A stretch of 64,000 nucleotides of DNA. It comes from Clitopilus passeckerianus. Its lineage: Eukaryota; Basidiomycota; Agaricomycetes; Agaricales; Entolomataceae. Where the stretch lies: the NCBI GenBank assembly GCA_944990035.1, contig CALYLX010000035.1, positions 1 through 64,000 on the forward strand. The letters run 5' to 3'. This document shows, in pieces, positions 21,710 to 34,378 of the stretch. The stretch's first letter is position 1. The number at the start of each line of letters is the position of its first letter. Below the pieces are notes generated by a model. That model did no database searches, was not told the origin of the DNA, and saw nothing but the letters and a program-made list of their open reading frames with translations. A program made the translations under genes and the position numbers.

Positions 21710-22850
21710 TTACGGATTGTACGCGACAGCTTGCGAAAAGCCTACACTGACTCCGCCGAATATGGTACCTCCGAGATGCTGATATCCAGAGGCCCATCCT
21801 CCCTTGGCAGCCCATGACTTATAGTACAAGGTTAACTCCCTCCCAATATGGAAGACATGAAGCACGTCCCCTCCTGTACCCGCAGCTGCAAACCGATCGC
21901 CAGTGGAAATGCCACCTAGGCTCAAGTCCTTCTCCCATCCCCCAGAGTCTTTGAGAGTTTTGTGATAGGTTGCGCGGTCTTGTCCTAACGCATTACAAGA
22001 AAATACAATTAGGAACTTCCGTAATACGCGGTGAAGCTTGAGGATTTACTTACCGATGTAGAAGAGATCAAGTCGGTCGGGGCTCAGAGAGATGAGCTCA
22101 GGTCTACCGACGGGTACACCAGTCGTCTCGATAGCACTCCAGCTTGAGGTCCAAGCATCCCCATCCCAAGTTTTATGACGCAACACACCTCCCCTACTCA
22201 TCACCACTAAATCGATGCGATCTTCGCCACGTGCTATGGCCTTCGGCGTATCGGTAAAAGGGCCATCCAGATCCTCGTAGTTTCCTTCTTTTCCTTTCGG
22301 CAGCCAGCCAGTCCCCGCTCCCCTTCCCCTAACCCACCACTTATGATAAATGTGGCCGTCCAACCCGAGTGCAAAGATGTCGAATCTGTCGCGGCTGGAC
22401 TCCAGAGAAACGACCTCTGGTGGATTCCGGAAGTAGCCTCCGAGAGATGAGAATTCTTCCCACTTCCCGTTCCGCCAGGTCGTATGATACAGCGCGTTAT
22501 CAGGTCCGTATGCGATCAACTCCATCGTTGATGGATAAAGCGCAACAACAGAAGGATTGGCTCCCCACTTCCTACCACCACCACTGATTGCAGTCCAAGC
22601 AGCGCCCCATACCCCTGTTGTCTTATTTAGAGATCTAAAGTATACCGTCGAGTCGTAACCGACACCGAAGACGTATAATCGATCCGGGCCCCAGAGAACA
22701 GAGACGGGATCAAAGATCCATTGGCCGCCGAGATTGGTATATCCAGTGGTAGAGGGGCCAAATGCTCCATTGTTCCAGACTTTGTGATAATAGGAGGAGT
22801 TTCCACCACGAACCACGATATCGACGCGTTTCTCACTACCAGAGGACATT
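21710..22850 (-). CDS. Seven-bladed beta-propeller lectin-like protein (PLL/fucose-lectin type), no signal peptide
   Basis: Start chosen at MSSGSEKRVDIVV (22850), since the longer frame begins with a non-ATG codon. Seven repeats of about 45-50 residues share the pattern R-hydrophobic-D-hydrophobic, Gly/Asp, then YHKxW. The blade cores are RVDIVVRGGNSSYYHKVW, RLYVFGVGYDSTVYF, TMELIAYGPDNALYHTTW, RFDIFALGLDGHIYHKWW, RIDLVVMSRGGVLRHKTW, RLDLFYIGQDRATYHKTL and VLHVFHIGRELTLYYKSW. One intron (GTAAGT, near 22050) interrupts blade six. This is the architecture of PLL-like/DUF346 propellers, several of which bind fucose or other sugars. Lack of a signal peptide suggests a cytoplasmic protein, as for many fungal defence lectins. 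Sugar specificity cannot be read from the sequence. Confidence 0.75.
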
Positions 22851-22904
22851 TCGCCTGTCAATGATGGGGAGTGATTGAAGGTGACACTGACAAACTTGAC
22901 GGGC

Positions 22905-22910
22905 TTTATA
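22905..22910 (-). promoter_or_regulatory. TATA box of the propeller lectin gene
   Basis: TATAAA on the minus strand, about 55 bp upstream of the ATG at 22850. It supports the shorter start. Confidence 0.45.
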
Positions 22911-23278
22911 TGAAGAGCTCGATTCAGGTTCTTCGAATTGACACCTCGAATGAGAGCATGTTTACCTCGTTTTTTCCACTGGCGCTAAGCTATGGACATA
23001 GTAAGCCTAGAGCAAGCGCTTCTCTTCTCCAATGCATACCTTCTGACCTTGTCGGCGGCATCGCACATCGATGAACTGAAGCGCCGTGGCCTCATTCCAC
23101 TTCTTGCTGATCAACTAGATCTGGCATTCTGTACCACATGAGTGCATCTGATGACCTACGCAGTTCCCTCGTGTCGATCTTCGAAGAATTACAACTGTCG
23201 TTCTGTGACATACCCTGTATATATGAATACGCCAAGATACAGTACTTGATGAATACAGGGTATCCAAAACGGAACCGA

Positions 23279-23980
23279 CTACGACGCGTGTTCCTCAGGT
23301 ACAATGTCTTTCCAGACCGTCTTCTCCGCATCAATTAGATGCCCAGTCTTACTAAACTTCACTCCCTCAGCAGCGAGATAACTTAGTTTCTCGCCGCACT
23401 GGGTCCCTGTTTTGTGATCGTGTCCCCACTCCCCACGAAACCCTCCAACAAACAGATTTGAGGCTATAACCCGATGACAGGGTATGTAAGGAGCAAATGG
23501 ATTCGTTCGGAGGGCATTCCCCACTGAAAAAGATTGTTACATTCCGCGTCGGGAGAAAAGATTGCACACATAGCCTCACCTGAACGAGGAGAACCGCCAA
23601 TTGCTTGACTAACGTCCTTGTAAGTGGATACCTGACCACGGGGTATCGTCAGAATGTGGTCGTATACATCCCACTGATGGGAAGAGACCACCTGAATCAT
23701 GTTGCAGTCAGTCAACAGTTGCAGAGCAAACACTATTTCTCTAGCCTACCTTTCCTGCAGACGTTCTGTATGCTTTCCTCTCAGCCTCTTTAGTTGGGTA
23801 GACAATTTTCTTAGACTCGGTGCGAAGCCATTCCATGTCGACGTTCTTTGCGTCGGCTTCTTTGTCTTCAAGTTTGTTTTGTTCCTGAACCTGCAGAGGC
23901 GCCTCCTCAGTGACCTTGCTGCGTTTGGTTTTGATGGGGTTGTACGCGAAAGAATCTCGTTCAAGGCGAAGAGCAGGCAT
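23279..23980 (-). CDS. O6-alkylguanine-DNA alkyltransferase
   Basis: Starts MPALRLERDSFAYNPIK. A Lys/Glu-rich N-terminus is followed by the DNA-binding alkyltransferase domain: WDVYDHILTIPRGQVSTYKD, VSQAIGGSPRS, then, after an intron (GTGAGG...TTTCAG), GNALRTNPFAPYIPCHRVIA. The PCHRV motif carries the acceptor Cys, so this is a true methyltransferase rather than a Trp-containing ATL protein. GGFRGEWGHDHKTGTQ and KLSYLAAEGV complete the domain. The enzyme transfers alkyl groups from O6-guanine onto its own Cys, a suicide repair acting in the nucleus. There are at least three exons. The extra N-terminal tail of about 80 residues is not needed for catalysis. Confidence 0.88.
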
Positions 23981-24270
23981 TGTATGTCGACAAGGTAAGA
24001 ACGTTTTCAATTCACGGCGACCGCAGGTCGTTTTTGTACAAACGAAAGAAACCTTGCTGACGAAGGTGCTAATGACGCGCTTATGTAGAAAACGTGATTC
24101 GTGACTCGACGCGTCGGACGCGAAGGTCACAAGGCAGATCACTACCACCCAGACGAGCAGCTCCAGCTCGAGTGCTTTATAATAGCGTACATTTGCTCGG
24201 AAATCGTGAATATCATTAAATTAGAATTATACACGGTAATGATAGAGAAAGACTAGAATATAACCCAAAA

Positions 24271-25730
24271 CTATATCGCAGCTGCACCCGCCTTCTCGCT
24301 TCGAGTGATCTCTGGGGAACTAGGAGGTGAGGATTCCAGGTCACTCTGGTATGTTTGTGCTGCAACGGCGAAGGAAAGGTGGCCGAAGGTGGCATCGCGC
24401 TGGCCTTCATCACTGTCGGATTTGGGAATCGGGTGGCCTGGTGTTAGCGTACTGAAGCCAACGACATCAGTGATCGAGCGTTGTAGGTTCACCAAAACCA
24501 GAACGATTGTGGGATACATCGCCTAGTGAGATGTAAGGAGATTGCTTCCAAATAATTGGAGAAGTGGCTTACCGAAATCATGCAATATGTGGCAGAAAAC
24601 GTGTAAACAAAGAACCACGCTATAGAGCCACGACCACCGGGTGTATAGACGGTGAGGAACAAATATGTCAGCTGGAGTGTTAGGTTAGCATACGCACAAC
24701 ACGGTCAGAGGATTGCCCATGCCTGCATAGCGAAGTAGAGAACGCCCGATTCGATGAGGATAATCAATATCTTCTGAACTGGCGACCGGCTGTTTTTAAG
24801 TCCCAGATCTTTTGACAAAAAGCGTCGGTGAGACCTACATAGAAGAGGCATCTCTGATCAGTACAGTGAAGAAGTTAGTCATTTCAGACACTTACCATAG
24901 TTTCCAGCCAATCAGACAAGTTCCGGAGATGTTCGTCACGGCAGACATTGCGAGACTGGCCCTTATGATATTGTCCACGCCTCCCCCAGCTGCAAAGGAA
25001 GCGAATCCAGAAGGAGTTGTGAGCAAGCCGACGTATGCCAGAGTAGTGCCTGCAGGCTTTTATCAGATCCATGTTCACTCTGCTAAACAAGATTTCCGAC
25101 CTAGCGTTCCGAGCCAAAGGAGGCACGGCAGAGCAATAATCCAAGGTGTTTCAGGAAACAAAACCCATGCTCTCCATATCACGATACTGTCACTAATCAC
25201 TGGCTGCAGAGACAATGAGGGATCCGTGTTGATGCGGATAAAAACGAAGAACTTACAGGGAGGAAACTCGACCACGCGGAGATGGTGTTTGGTGCAACCA
25301 GCTCCTGGTTAACAATAGCAGGCCGTGCCTCAAGAGGTACATCGAGGTTGTTCACGAGCGCGTCCCGTACGAAGATGATAAAGCCAGCGATCTCAGTGCC
25401 AACGTTTAAAGTACCAAGGACGAAGCCGATGACAGTGGCACCGAACATAATCTTCGCGGGAAGACCTTGGATCCCTCGTTGCCTAGATTTGATTTGTTTC
25501 GTCAGTCAGGCGCCTTTACAAAACGATAAGTTGGTGCTTACACAGTGAGCGTGACCGAGATGGCAAAGAGGAGCACGAAGATGCCTATGTGGGGTTCAAT
25601 GACTGAAGATCTGAATATCAAGAGCCAACGTACCGTAGAAAAAGACGTATGTCGTAAGTTCAGCGACATAGTCCAGAAAACCTTCACCTAGAGCCCATAG
25701 TAACCGATCTTGCCGGGGTGTGAGACTCAT
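24271..25730 (-). CDS. Multi-pass (about seven-TM) membrane protein of Agaricomycete type
   Basis: Starts MSLTPRQDRLLWALGEG (25730). Hydrophobic segments follow in order over many small exons: DYVAELTTYVFFYG, IFVLLFAISVTLT, IMFGATVIGFVLGTLNVG with AGFIIFVRDAL, the family signature DSIVIWRAWVLFPETPW with IIALPCLLWLG, ASLAMSAVTNISGTCLIGWK, KILIILIESGVLYFAMQ, YLFLTVYTPGGRGSIAWFF, and MYPTIVLVLVNLQRSI. The cytosolic tail is acidic and Ser-rich (GHLSFAVAAQTYQSD). The DS-IVIWRAW motif before the fourth helix marks a very large mushroom family of unknown function that resembles receptors in topology. Introns are 50-60 nt. Confidence 0.7.
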
Positions 25731-27327
25731 GGTGGGTTGTTGACTGTTGGAAGAGCGCTCGAGAACAGCTAGTTATATATTGCCCGAAGCGCGTGTTGTT
25801 TGGTGCATGAAATGATCATCACGGTGCATTCCTTCTGTTAGAAAACTCGTGCCTAGATTCCCGATCGCAGTGGCGGACCAAGCGCATCGTAGCGAATCCT
25901 CCCGTCGACAAGACGAAGTCTCTCGAACAGTCGAAACAGATTAGAGGGCCCCACAGCTTCGAAGGTTAAGTGATGTGAGGCCTCAATAATTTTTTGGAAT
26001 AATTCTACGGCAACGGCTCCAGCATCCCAAGTCCAAATGGTCTGGAACACAGAAGCTTCGGTCAGGGTCGAGTAGAAATGAGCGTCGAACCCTGTCGGGG
26101 GTTCAATCTTTTTAGCCATTCCTGACCATTCCTATCTGTCAAACCACCGATGGTGGAGTTGTGAAGTCATTCAAGGCTCAGGTTGCGCCCACGTTTTGGA
26201 GGTTTTGATTCCGTGATGGACCGAGCGATGGCGTTGCAACCTTATCAGACGATAATTCACGCCACTCCTGTGACCACGTTCCGTGCCACAATCAACTGGA
26301 ATCAATCGATGGTGAAACATACGGAGAACATATGTTTCCGGCCGTCGAGGCCAGCCGGGATTCTCGGTATCCCAGATTCGGAGGGCATACAGTACTGGAT
26401 AGACACGGGAAGGCGAGGGGCAAGGCGCTGCGAATGCTCCGCCAGAGGCTAATCTGTTCTCCAAGCTAGAAAGCATACTAGTACACGGTGTGGACAAACC
26501 AAGCAGGAGTAAAAGAAACCATACCCGAGTCGTCCCGATCCTTTCAACCACAGCCACCGAAATGATCGTCAAGGGCGCCGGCGATCAAGAGACAATCAGG
26601 TTCTGAGAGTCTGGTGAAGCATGTCTTCCTCATCAAATCGTTTCCAGGAACGACACAGATAGTTTCGAATCCCTGGAAGCACAAAAACGTCAACAGCTTT
26701 GGCAGGAATGAGGCCTGGGTCTTGGGGCGTTTCCCGGTGGCACAGCCTGGTCAGCTGAGCAATTATGCCTGGTGAGCAGGCGATAAGAGGATAAGTCACA
26801 GGGCAGTCTGACTATGGGTGGGGGCGTGGAGCGATGTAGCTGAGTTCGAAATGTTATACTATATATGGTATATTTCTCTGATCCGCCCTACTCTGTAAGG
26901 CAAATTGTTATACCTATTTAATCAACTGCACATGACTGACGCGATCGAGGATTCTGATTGGTTCTTGCTTCTGAATTAATTAATTAATTTTTCTTCCTCT
27001 GCGAGGCCCCCATCCATGGTCAGAGTGCCAGTCACAGGGGCGAATGACGGGCGCTCAATGGTATGAAAGGTGGTTCCCATGTTGCTGGTTAAGGTCGGTC
27101 ATATTAGGCAACTCGTGCTGCCACATGATAGAATTCAGAGGTCGGAAAACTGGGGTTGAACGTTGGGCGCTCAAGTTCATTCACGCTTCATCAGCGCTAG
27201 CCAAGCCATTTCAACGTTTCGCTTTCTGTACAGGACAATAGGTGGTAGAGTTGAGCGAATCAATGATAATTTCAATACAAAAATGCAGAATACACGATAT
27301 CATAGTTATGTCTTTTTGTTCGTGCAT
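25731..27327. other. Long stretch without a clear gene (1.6 kb)
   Basis: Minus-strand open frames at 25853-26119 (MAKKIEPPTGFDAHFYST) and 26171-26799 could be exons of an unrecognised gene or a decayed one. I could not join them with confident splice sites or name a domain. An AT-rich segment with TTAATTAATTAATT lies near 26975. Confidence 0.35.
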
Positions 27328-28979
27328 TTAAGCCTGGTTTCCTGCTAATTCAGGTGGGACCCTGACGCCATCCCAGATGAAAGCCAGAGGCGCATTCACC
27401 CTCGGAGATGCACTGATCCTCTTCTCCGTCAGCCCAGCAATCCTGAGGAACAATGACCCATCCAACCTCTCGGCGCCCTTCAACTCCGTCCCAGAAAAGT
27501 AACCAGCCTTCCTGCTGCCATAGATACTCCCATAGTGAGCCAGAGCACGGTAAAGCTTGATCAGATGGTCATCCGGAAGAGTTAATGCAGTTTGGATGAT
27601 TGGGAACCATGGGTTGGGGGTGGCTGCAATGGGTGATTTGGCGGACGGGACGGCGTTGGGGCGAACGTTGGAGGCAACAACAGCCGGGGTAGGGTAGGCG
27701 GTATCGGCAGAGAAGAAACCCTCGATGTCGAAAGGCTTGCGGCCTCGGTTAATCCAGAAGACCAAGCAAGTGGCAAAATAGGTTCGGAGTAGGATCTCCG
27801 CAGATTTGGGTTTAAGCTGGGTGACAAGCGAGTGAAGGAAGAGAGATGAGGTTACGAAGTGCATCCTGAAAAGAGCTGTCAATTTCGGGCTTTTTTGTAG
27901 CTGGATGGGAGGCACTTACAAGAAGAAATTCGCCTCGAAGCTGTCTTTAGTCCATCCACCGACTCCATATATGGTGGCGTTGGCCCAGATAATTTCTTCA
28001 ATCTTACGCTCCAGTTCACCAGGTTTTGAGACGTCGAAACTCCACTCCTTGAGGTGGTTGTAGACGGCCTTGCCATGGTCCGCGATCGTCTTCCCGAAAT
28101 CAGGTCGTTCCGAGCTAGGTTTGCTGTCGTCGAATTGGGCGTCACCGAGGATGCGAGCCAAGATGGTCAGGGCGTGGACGCCTTCCTTGGTTGGTCCAGT
28201 TTCCCAAAGCTCTGCCGGAACGAAGGCTGTATTTTCGCCTTTGTGGATCGCAGCACAGGCCAGACCTTCAGGTTTTAGAGATTAGGAGGAGATGAGAGTA
28301 GATATACTGGATGCTTACCCTCAACGACAAGTCCAGGAAGTCCGAACTCAACTCCATACCCGACATGGATCAAAGGGTGAAGCAAGCCATCCACCAGACG
28401 ATTCAGCATTTCCTTCTGCTTGTTCGAGCTGTTACTCGAATCGAAGTTCTCGCCGAGGTCAAGGGTGTCTTGAAGTATCGCAGTAATGCCTTTCTTGAGA
28501 ATGAGGTCTGCGTAGTACCTCCTGTACGCTTCATAGTACCTAAGAGGGGAGTTAGTGATCGCCTAAATATATAGGGGCCATTTACACACTTGTCGTCTCC
28601 AAGATGGTCTGTGAAGTTCTGCGCAGTAATTACCTCAGCTGGCTCGAAAGCGGCCATCTGATAGGCCGCTTCATGAGCATAGCCAGATTCAATGCTCTCA
28701 TGGTGAGCTCCAAGACCATAGAGACCGAGGATATAATGGGAGATGTGACTGCAACGCAGCTGGGTCAGACCAACCGGTCTCCAAGAAGCCTTAGCATACG
28801 CACTTATGTAGTCCGCGAGGGTCGAAGTACGTATGGAATTTAACATGGTTCTCCTTCAGAGCAGTCAAGGCAGCTTCTGCCGATTCTGCAGTATTTCCTG
28901 GCCATCGCGCCGGGGCAAGAGCTGAAGGAGCAGGAGAAATAGAGGGGAAGAGATCGTTGAGCTGCTTGTCAGAGGACAT
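27328..28979 (-). CDS. Questin-oxidase-like protein A
   Basis: Starts [14 protein letters not shown]. The order is that of the questin oxidase / AflY-like family (DUF4243): [141 protein letters not shown] and [13 protein letters not shown]. His residues in [11 protein letters not shown] and [11 protein letters not shown] are the kind conserved in the family. GedK-type members open anthraquinones in a Baeyer-Villiger-like step, but most mushroom members have no known substrate. No polyketide synthase lies nearby. Introns at DPRGLHK, GDDK and VVEG match those of copy B at 53349. Confidence 0.85.
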
Positions 28980-29698
28980 GATTGTGAATATCGTTCTGCT
29001 GTCCCAGATAGGCCATGTATTTATGGAATCTCGACATCCCTTGTGTTGTCAGCTCTTGTCTTCTGCGTCGATCAGATGAAATTGAAAGTGGGGAAAGACA
29101 CCCGTGTACCCGTGATCGAGGCTTAGCCAATGCCCATGTAATTCGCATCATGTCATTGGTCTGCCATTTCACTGTGACCTCTTGCGCTGAATTAGTGAGC
29201 ATTCTAACAAGAACCATGCCGAGTGGCAACGCGTCGACGGCGAGTACGGCGAGTAAGGGTAGCAGCTGATGAAGTCGGCTCCAAAGCGATGACCACTTTC
29301 CTCAGGTGTCATGGTCGCAGTAAGATAGGTGGATGTATAAGTCATTGATGTAGTTGGATTCTTGGTCTCGGTTCTGTTAGGCCAAGGCCAAGATGAATAC
29401 CATCAAGCGGTCATCTGCAATGGCCGTAAGTCGTGGGTGCGTCATGCCAACAGACAGGAACAGTAAGAGTGGAGGTACCGCCACAAGCTTTTGGTTCCAT
29501 GCAAGGATCTGCTCTGGGATCTGCTGCCGCCTTGGTGCCTGTGACGGAGACCAAGATCCGAAGCAGGCTGCGAGGTGCAGGTAAGGAGAGACTGTTATCA
29601 TTTCACAGGAAATATGTCACACAAATATTCTACCCAAGAAAAGAGTGTAGTCCGCTGTGCAAGCCCAAAAACGGTACAAGAAAAGTCCCTATCATCTA
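28980..29698. other. Intergenic region, no gene recognised
   Basis: Upstream region of questin-oxidase-like A and 3' flank of the membrane protein gene. Only short, featureless open frames were seen. Confidence 0.4.
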
Positions 29699-31206
29699 TT
29701 AAGATGGGGTATACGTTGGGGGAACCTCAACCACACGGCCCTCATCGCCGCGAGGTAGTCGCATTCCGCTATCTCTGTGGTGCACGACTACATCATCAAC
29801 TTCCGGTTCCTCCACGAGACTGGATTCGGAGCCTTTCTGATTGGCCTTTTTCATGTTTGGAATTGGTTGTAATTGAGCCTCAGGAAGCGATGTAGCGGGT
29901 GAATGACGAATAGTGTGGGGGGATGGGATGCCCGAAGGTATCGTGCCAGAGACCTTGCGACTGGTCCGTCGAGAATTTGGAGGTATATCTTGAGACCCAC
30001 ATTCTGAAGGTATCCAAGGTGTCGGTATATTAGATTTAGATATTGCGCTCATGAGAGAAGGTGTGGACTGGTTTGGGGTAGGTGCGTCCAATTCAAGGAC
30101 TTTAAGCCGTGGTCTGCGTGCTGCCGGCCGCCATTTCCACAAGAGGAGTAGGATGGCAATGGCGACACCCAAGAATACCAGGCCACCAATGACACACCCC
30201 AGAATGAGGCCTAACGGAGGTTGTGTGTTGCTGGGATGTGGGGACTGGCTTTCAATTGAGGATGGTGTGGATGATGTAGCCGGCAAAGATGAATTGAAGA
30301 GGTATATGTTCTGAAGTGTAAGAGGAACATGTGCATCGTCTCCGTTATATGTGACGACAATGGAATGTGGGCCAGGTGTGAGATTTGGAGTGGTAAAGAG
30401 AGGGAGATAGGGTTGGTCGGCACTGGCGTTGTTGCCGGGGCTGATCAGAGAAAAGGGTGTTAGCCCGCCTCCGTCGATGGAGTATGCACCAGAAGTTGGA
30501 GTTTTCGGATAGTAGGCCGGTAGCTTCCCTACCCATGTGAGACCAGTACCTGAAAGATATGAGCTTGGGAGACGAAAGCTAAACAACGGAGTGCACTCAC
30601 CAATAAAATCGAATTGCACCCTAGAGTCATTCCGCAGCGTCAGAGCAGGAAGTGGCTTTGGTGAAATAGTCCAGCCATTCCCGTATTTGATCCCACTGTC
30701 GTGACTATCCACGAACAAAATACTAGATTCAAAAGAATCCCCGGGCGACGGGGCGAAACGAAGGGAGTCAAACCAGAAGGTCCTGTTGCTCTGTGTCACA
30801 TCTAAGGTAAATTGATGAACGCCGTCATCAAGGAATTCGGCGGAGCAAAGAACTTCATTGTTGGCACTGTCAAGTGGTAGGTGTAGTGTCGCGGCCTTGT
30901 CGTCGACAGTGCAATTCCAAAGAGGTGCGCCAGGTGTGAATGGGGTCGTGGTCCCATAAGCCCAGATGCCCGTACCTAGTCAACCTTTAGTATATAGAAG
31001 ATAGTAGCCGATATCCTGCACTGACCCCGGAAGGAGAATGTGAGTGAACTATTGCTGGCAGTTCCATGTAAGGTCTTGAGATAGGTTGGGCCTCCGTAAT
31101 TCAGGTCGTGGACACCACTGTTGTCTTCATACCAATTACCAGAGTAGGTTATCCTGCTGTCGGCGTCATCCACGACCACAAGCCTCTGGTTGACCGACAC
31201 AGACAT
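29699..31206 (-). CDS. Single-pass membrane protein with carbohydrate-binding-like ectodomains
   Basis: Starts MSVSVNQRLVVVDDADSRI. The N-terminal half holds two similar beta-sandwich modules: DSRITYSGNWYED...SLTFSFRGTGIWAYG, and DSHDSGIKYGNGWTISP...VQFDFIG with FSFRLPSSYL. This is the pattern IxYxxxW then G-strand common in mushroom cell-surface proteins and resembles galactose-binding-like folds. A Ser/Pro stem, one membrane helix (LGLILGCVIGGLVFLGVAIA, then LLLLWKW and RR) and a Ser/Pro-rich cytosolic tail ending PPTYTPS follow. No signal peptide is visible at the chosen start, so membrane insertion may use the single helix or a missed upstream exon. A surface sensor or adhesion role is inferred only. 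Confidence 0.7.
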
Positions 31207-31478
31207 ATGGACCTGAGGTCAAAATTGTCATGAGGAAACCGACATTGTGGTTGGCGGGATTCAAACAGAAAATGAAATGTCAATGTCAGCATGTAAATCT
31301 ACCGGAATAGGTTCGGATCAGAGTAATTGTGCAACGCGCGTTGCGATGTGAACGGCAGGGTCTTGTAACCAAAACCCTGAATACAGTGCATTCAAAGAAT
31401 GGAAGATGTACACGAAATAATTTAATGTCTGTCCAAAATCCGGGTAAATTGTACATCAATAAGAATAATACACGCTCG

Positions 31479-33989
31479 TTAGAAAGGGAAGCCACGGCTC
31501 GGTCCCAACCTGCTCAGATCCCAGATTGCATCCAGGAGTTCCTCAGCGCCATGCAGGCTTGCCTGCGTATTATACAGTTGCATTTCTTCCGCAAATGCAA
31601 AGAGCAAGGCTTGCTTGTCATCAAAAGGTGACCCTAGAACCGAGCATACTGTACCCGGCTTTGGTAAGACGCCATCCACGAAGTACTTGCGTACGTGCAT
31701 CTGGGTGCACAACGACGGCCCGGCAATAGAGCAATGCTAGGTTCATAAGTCAGACATAGGTATCGAGAGCCAGAGATAATGGCACGTACTCCTGATGCGT
31801 CTTGTGTCAGGACGACAGATTTTGGGAACCATGTTGACGTTCTCTTCGCGCTAAGAATCAGGCAGTGGTTAGACTGGAGACGTAGCCTCATTCTCGTAGC
31901 AGTTACGCACGCCCATAAAGGTGTTACAACATCTACCAAGGAATGTTAGCATACGACTTCTCAAATGAACTGTACTACGCACCTGCCGTGTTGCTTAGTA
32001 GTAAGATGGGATGGCTCGTTCTGGCGCCGATCGGCCCTTTAATGGCAGGTTAATAGGTTTACTCAGCTGCCAAAACTCTGACTGACCTCTGAAGTGTGTC
32101 TTCGGTAGATCAGGCCATCCTCTGAAATGTATCATCTCAGACCACATGAATTTCGTCGAGTTGGACCACTCACATGCATAATGCCCGCAAGCCTCCCCAT
32201 ATTTCACCCCACTGTGATTCCTCAGCCATGGCTTCGAAATGAGCCCTCAAATTGTCGAAATCGTCCCATAGTTGGTCGCTGTCATTGCAAGCAATTGCGG
32301 TCATGCCATCTAGTACAGAGTGTCGTTCTTTGGTTTCAGCCTGGTGACATTGGGAGGTTCCATTGGTACAGCAATCCGAACAAGTTGCTCGAGGTCGCTG
32401 GAAAAGCTTGTATATCCTCTCTCCGCTACGGAGATTGACGCTGTCGGCTGAGTCGTTAAGGCCTTGGGAGAGGTCTGCCAGCGCTTCGGCGAGGGGTTTG
32501 AAGAACCTGTAGGGTCCATATATGGCTTGGAAGACGGCTAGGCGAAGGAGGTTGTAGTCGACTACGCCGTATGTGTCGTGTCCTTCGGAATTGGTGAAGA
32601 AGGTGGGTAAAGGCCTTTTCTTGATTGAAGCATATATATTTTCGAGGTTTGCTTGGATGAGGCTGGGTGAACTATCGTAGAATGTACACTTTTTCGGACC
32701 TGCAGCGTGACACGAAGTATAGAAGGCGTCCATAGCCTTATCAGTATCGCTTAGACTCGCAATCGTCACGCCTAGAGGGTGTTTGGGGTTAGTCAAGGGA
32801 ATGAATACTGGGCCAGGGCTACTAACCTTCGCCGAAATAGTTTTCTAAATCCATAACGCCATCAAGGACGACCCGCCCGACTTTCTCCTAGTGGATAGGT
32901 CAGGAAGACACATGGTGTTGCGAAAACAGGAATTCGTACAGGGTAAAGGGTTGCAAAAGTAGCACCAAGCGTCGTACCGTACCTACGTTTGTTCAGTTAC
33001 TGAAAGTCTGCAAGACATGAAGAAACATACGAAAGACCCCAGTAAAGGAGTTTCTCTTGGCCATGAGCCTCCACTATGGTTAACATATCCCTCGCTGTCT
33101 GGTCGGTGTTTATGTACCGCAGGATATCCTTCTGTTCCGAGGCAAGACGACCGGTGACCTTTGCCGAGGCCCAGTCTCGAGCAAGCCCATCCGCTGTCGT
33201 ATTGACGACATGAATGGACCCAACGTGATCTCCGTCGTTTATGTCCCAAAGAGCACGTTCCAGTTGTGAAGAGTAGAAGTCGACTGACGGTGTTGACCGC
33301 GCCACTCCTAGTAAAGGGTCAGCGGAAGCACGATATTGGAGAGAGGTGGGCGCACCTCTTGGATCAAATCCAACAATGTCGAATTGGGGTCCAACAATAA
33401 CCGATAAAGACGCTCCTCCTTGAAGTACATGGTCAACTCCACTACCACCCGGCCCGCCTGGGTTGATCAGAATAGGTCCTCGATAATCTGGGTGACCCGC
33501 AAGAGGCGATGGAATACGAGCTAGAGCCAGACTTGCTTGGTCTCCTTGAGGGAGAGAGTGGTTGAGCGGAACCTGTGGGTGTCAGGGCAATGAGCTCAGG
33601 CTGAGATTTTGGTGAGGGCCAAACTGACCAGAAGCCGAGCACATTCGAATTTCTGCGCCAAATCTGGGTAGCATGGATACCAAACGAGCTTTGTAGTCGC
33701 GGTTATCTACATCCGTAGGGGATTGGTCAAACAGGTTTCCAATGAAGTTTCGAAGAATGCATACCGTATTCCAACTAAAGCTTGTAGACCCTGTCGTGTT
33801 TGCAATGGTCGAATCTAGCTTGTTTGACTTGTTGTGGTTTAGTCGGTTGGGGGCTGCAATTCGAGCAAGTTCATGTATGCCTGATTCAGTTCCTAACAGC
33901 CACAGACTCAAAACGCAGGTGAGGAATGCCGTGAGCAGCCCTGCTCGAGTACAGGCTTTGGAAAGGTGACCCATTGAAGATCGCTGCAT
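31479..33989 (-). CDS. Peptidase family S33 (tripeptidyl-aminopeptidase-like) alpha/beta hydrolase A
   Basis: Starts MQRSSMGHLSKACTRAG with a signal anchor (LLTAFLTCVLSLWLLG). It carries the oxyanion motif YRGPILINPGGPGGSGVD and QFDIVGFDPRG. The nucleophile lies in WGLSYG (GxSxG), split by an intron in the Ser codon (GTATGT near 33030). A cap domain follows (TFYDSSPSLIQANLENIYAS, VVDYNLLRLAVFQAIYGPYR, LAEALADLSQG). The C-terminal TAP-like domain ends with CTQMHVRKYFVDG, LPKPGTVCSVLGSPF and WDLSRLGPSRGFPF. About a dozen short introns are present. The family removes tripeptides or other N-terminal residues from peptides outside the cell or in the secretory path. Close paralogue of the gene at 59207-61714. 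Confidence 0.85.
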
Positions 33990-34378
33990 AGCAACTGGGC
34001 TCTGTCACTGTGAGCTGGATGTTGGAGCCAGCAGAGTTAGAGTTCCTCTTTGTTCAGGCTATTGGGCCTGTTTAAAGTATCATCCAATATTTAGGCAGAT
34101 CCGTATGTTGTCAGTCAAGTTGATTGGGAAGAAACAACTGCGATTCTGGCTCTGGACCTGTGGCTGCGGGATTCGGCTCCAGTTGTTGAAAGCCTTCCTG
34201 CTTAGTCAGCGGTGATGATTGCCCCGAAAGGGATTCATCGGAAGCGCCCAAACAAGCGCCTTCACCAGCAGCAGTGGATCAATCGTGCCAATATATATTT
34301 GACTCGGGAAGTGTACCAGTGGGGCAACAAAGGGTATATTTACTCAAATTTCTAAGAACAAGATCTAATAAGAGCTAA
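33990..34378. other. Intergenic region, no gene recognised
   Basis: Promoter side of S33 A and 3' flank of pectate lyase. TATATATTTG on the plus strand near 34291 has no gene start near it. Confidence 0.4.

Noticed and set aside
27328..28979. Polyketide gene cluster around the questin-oxidase-like gene
   Set aside because: No polyketide synthase, ketoreductase or similar tailoring gene in the window.
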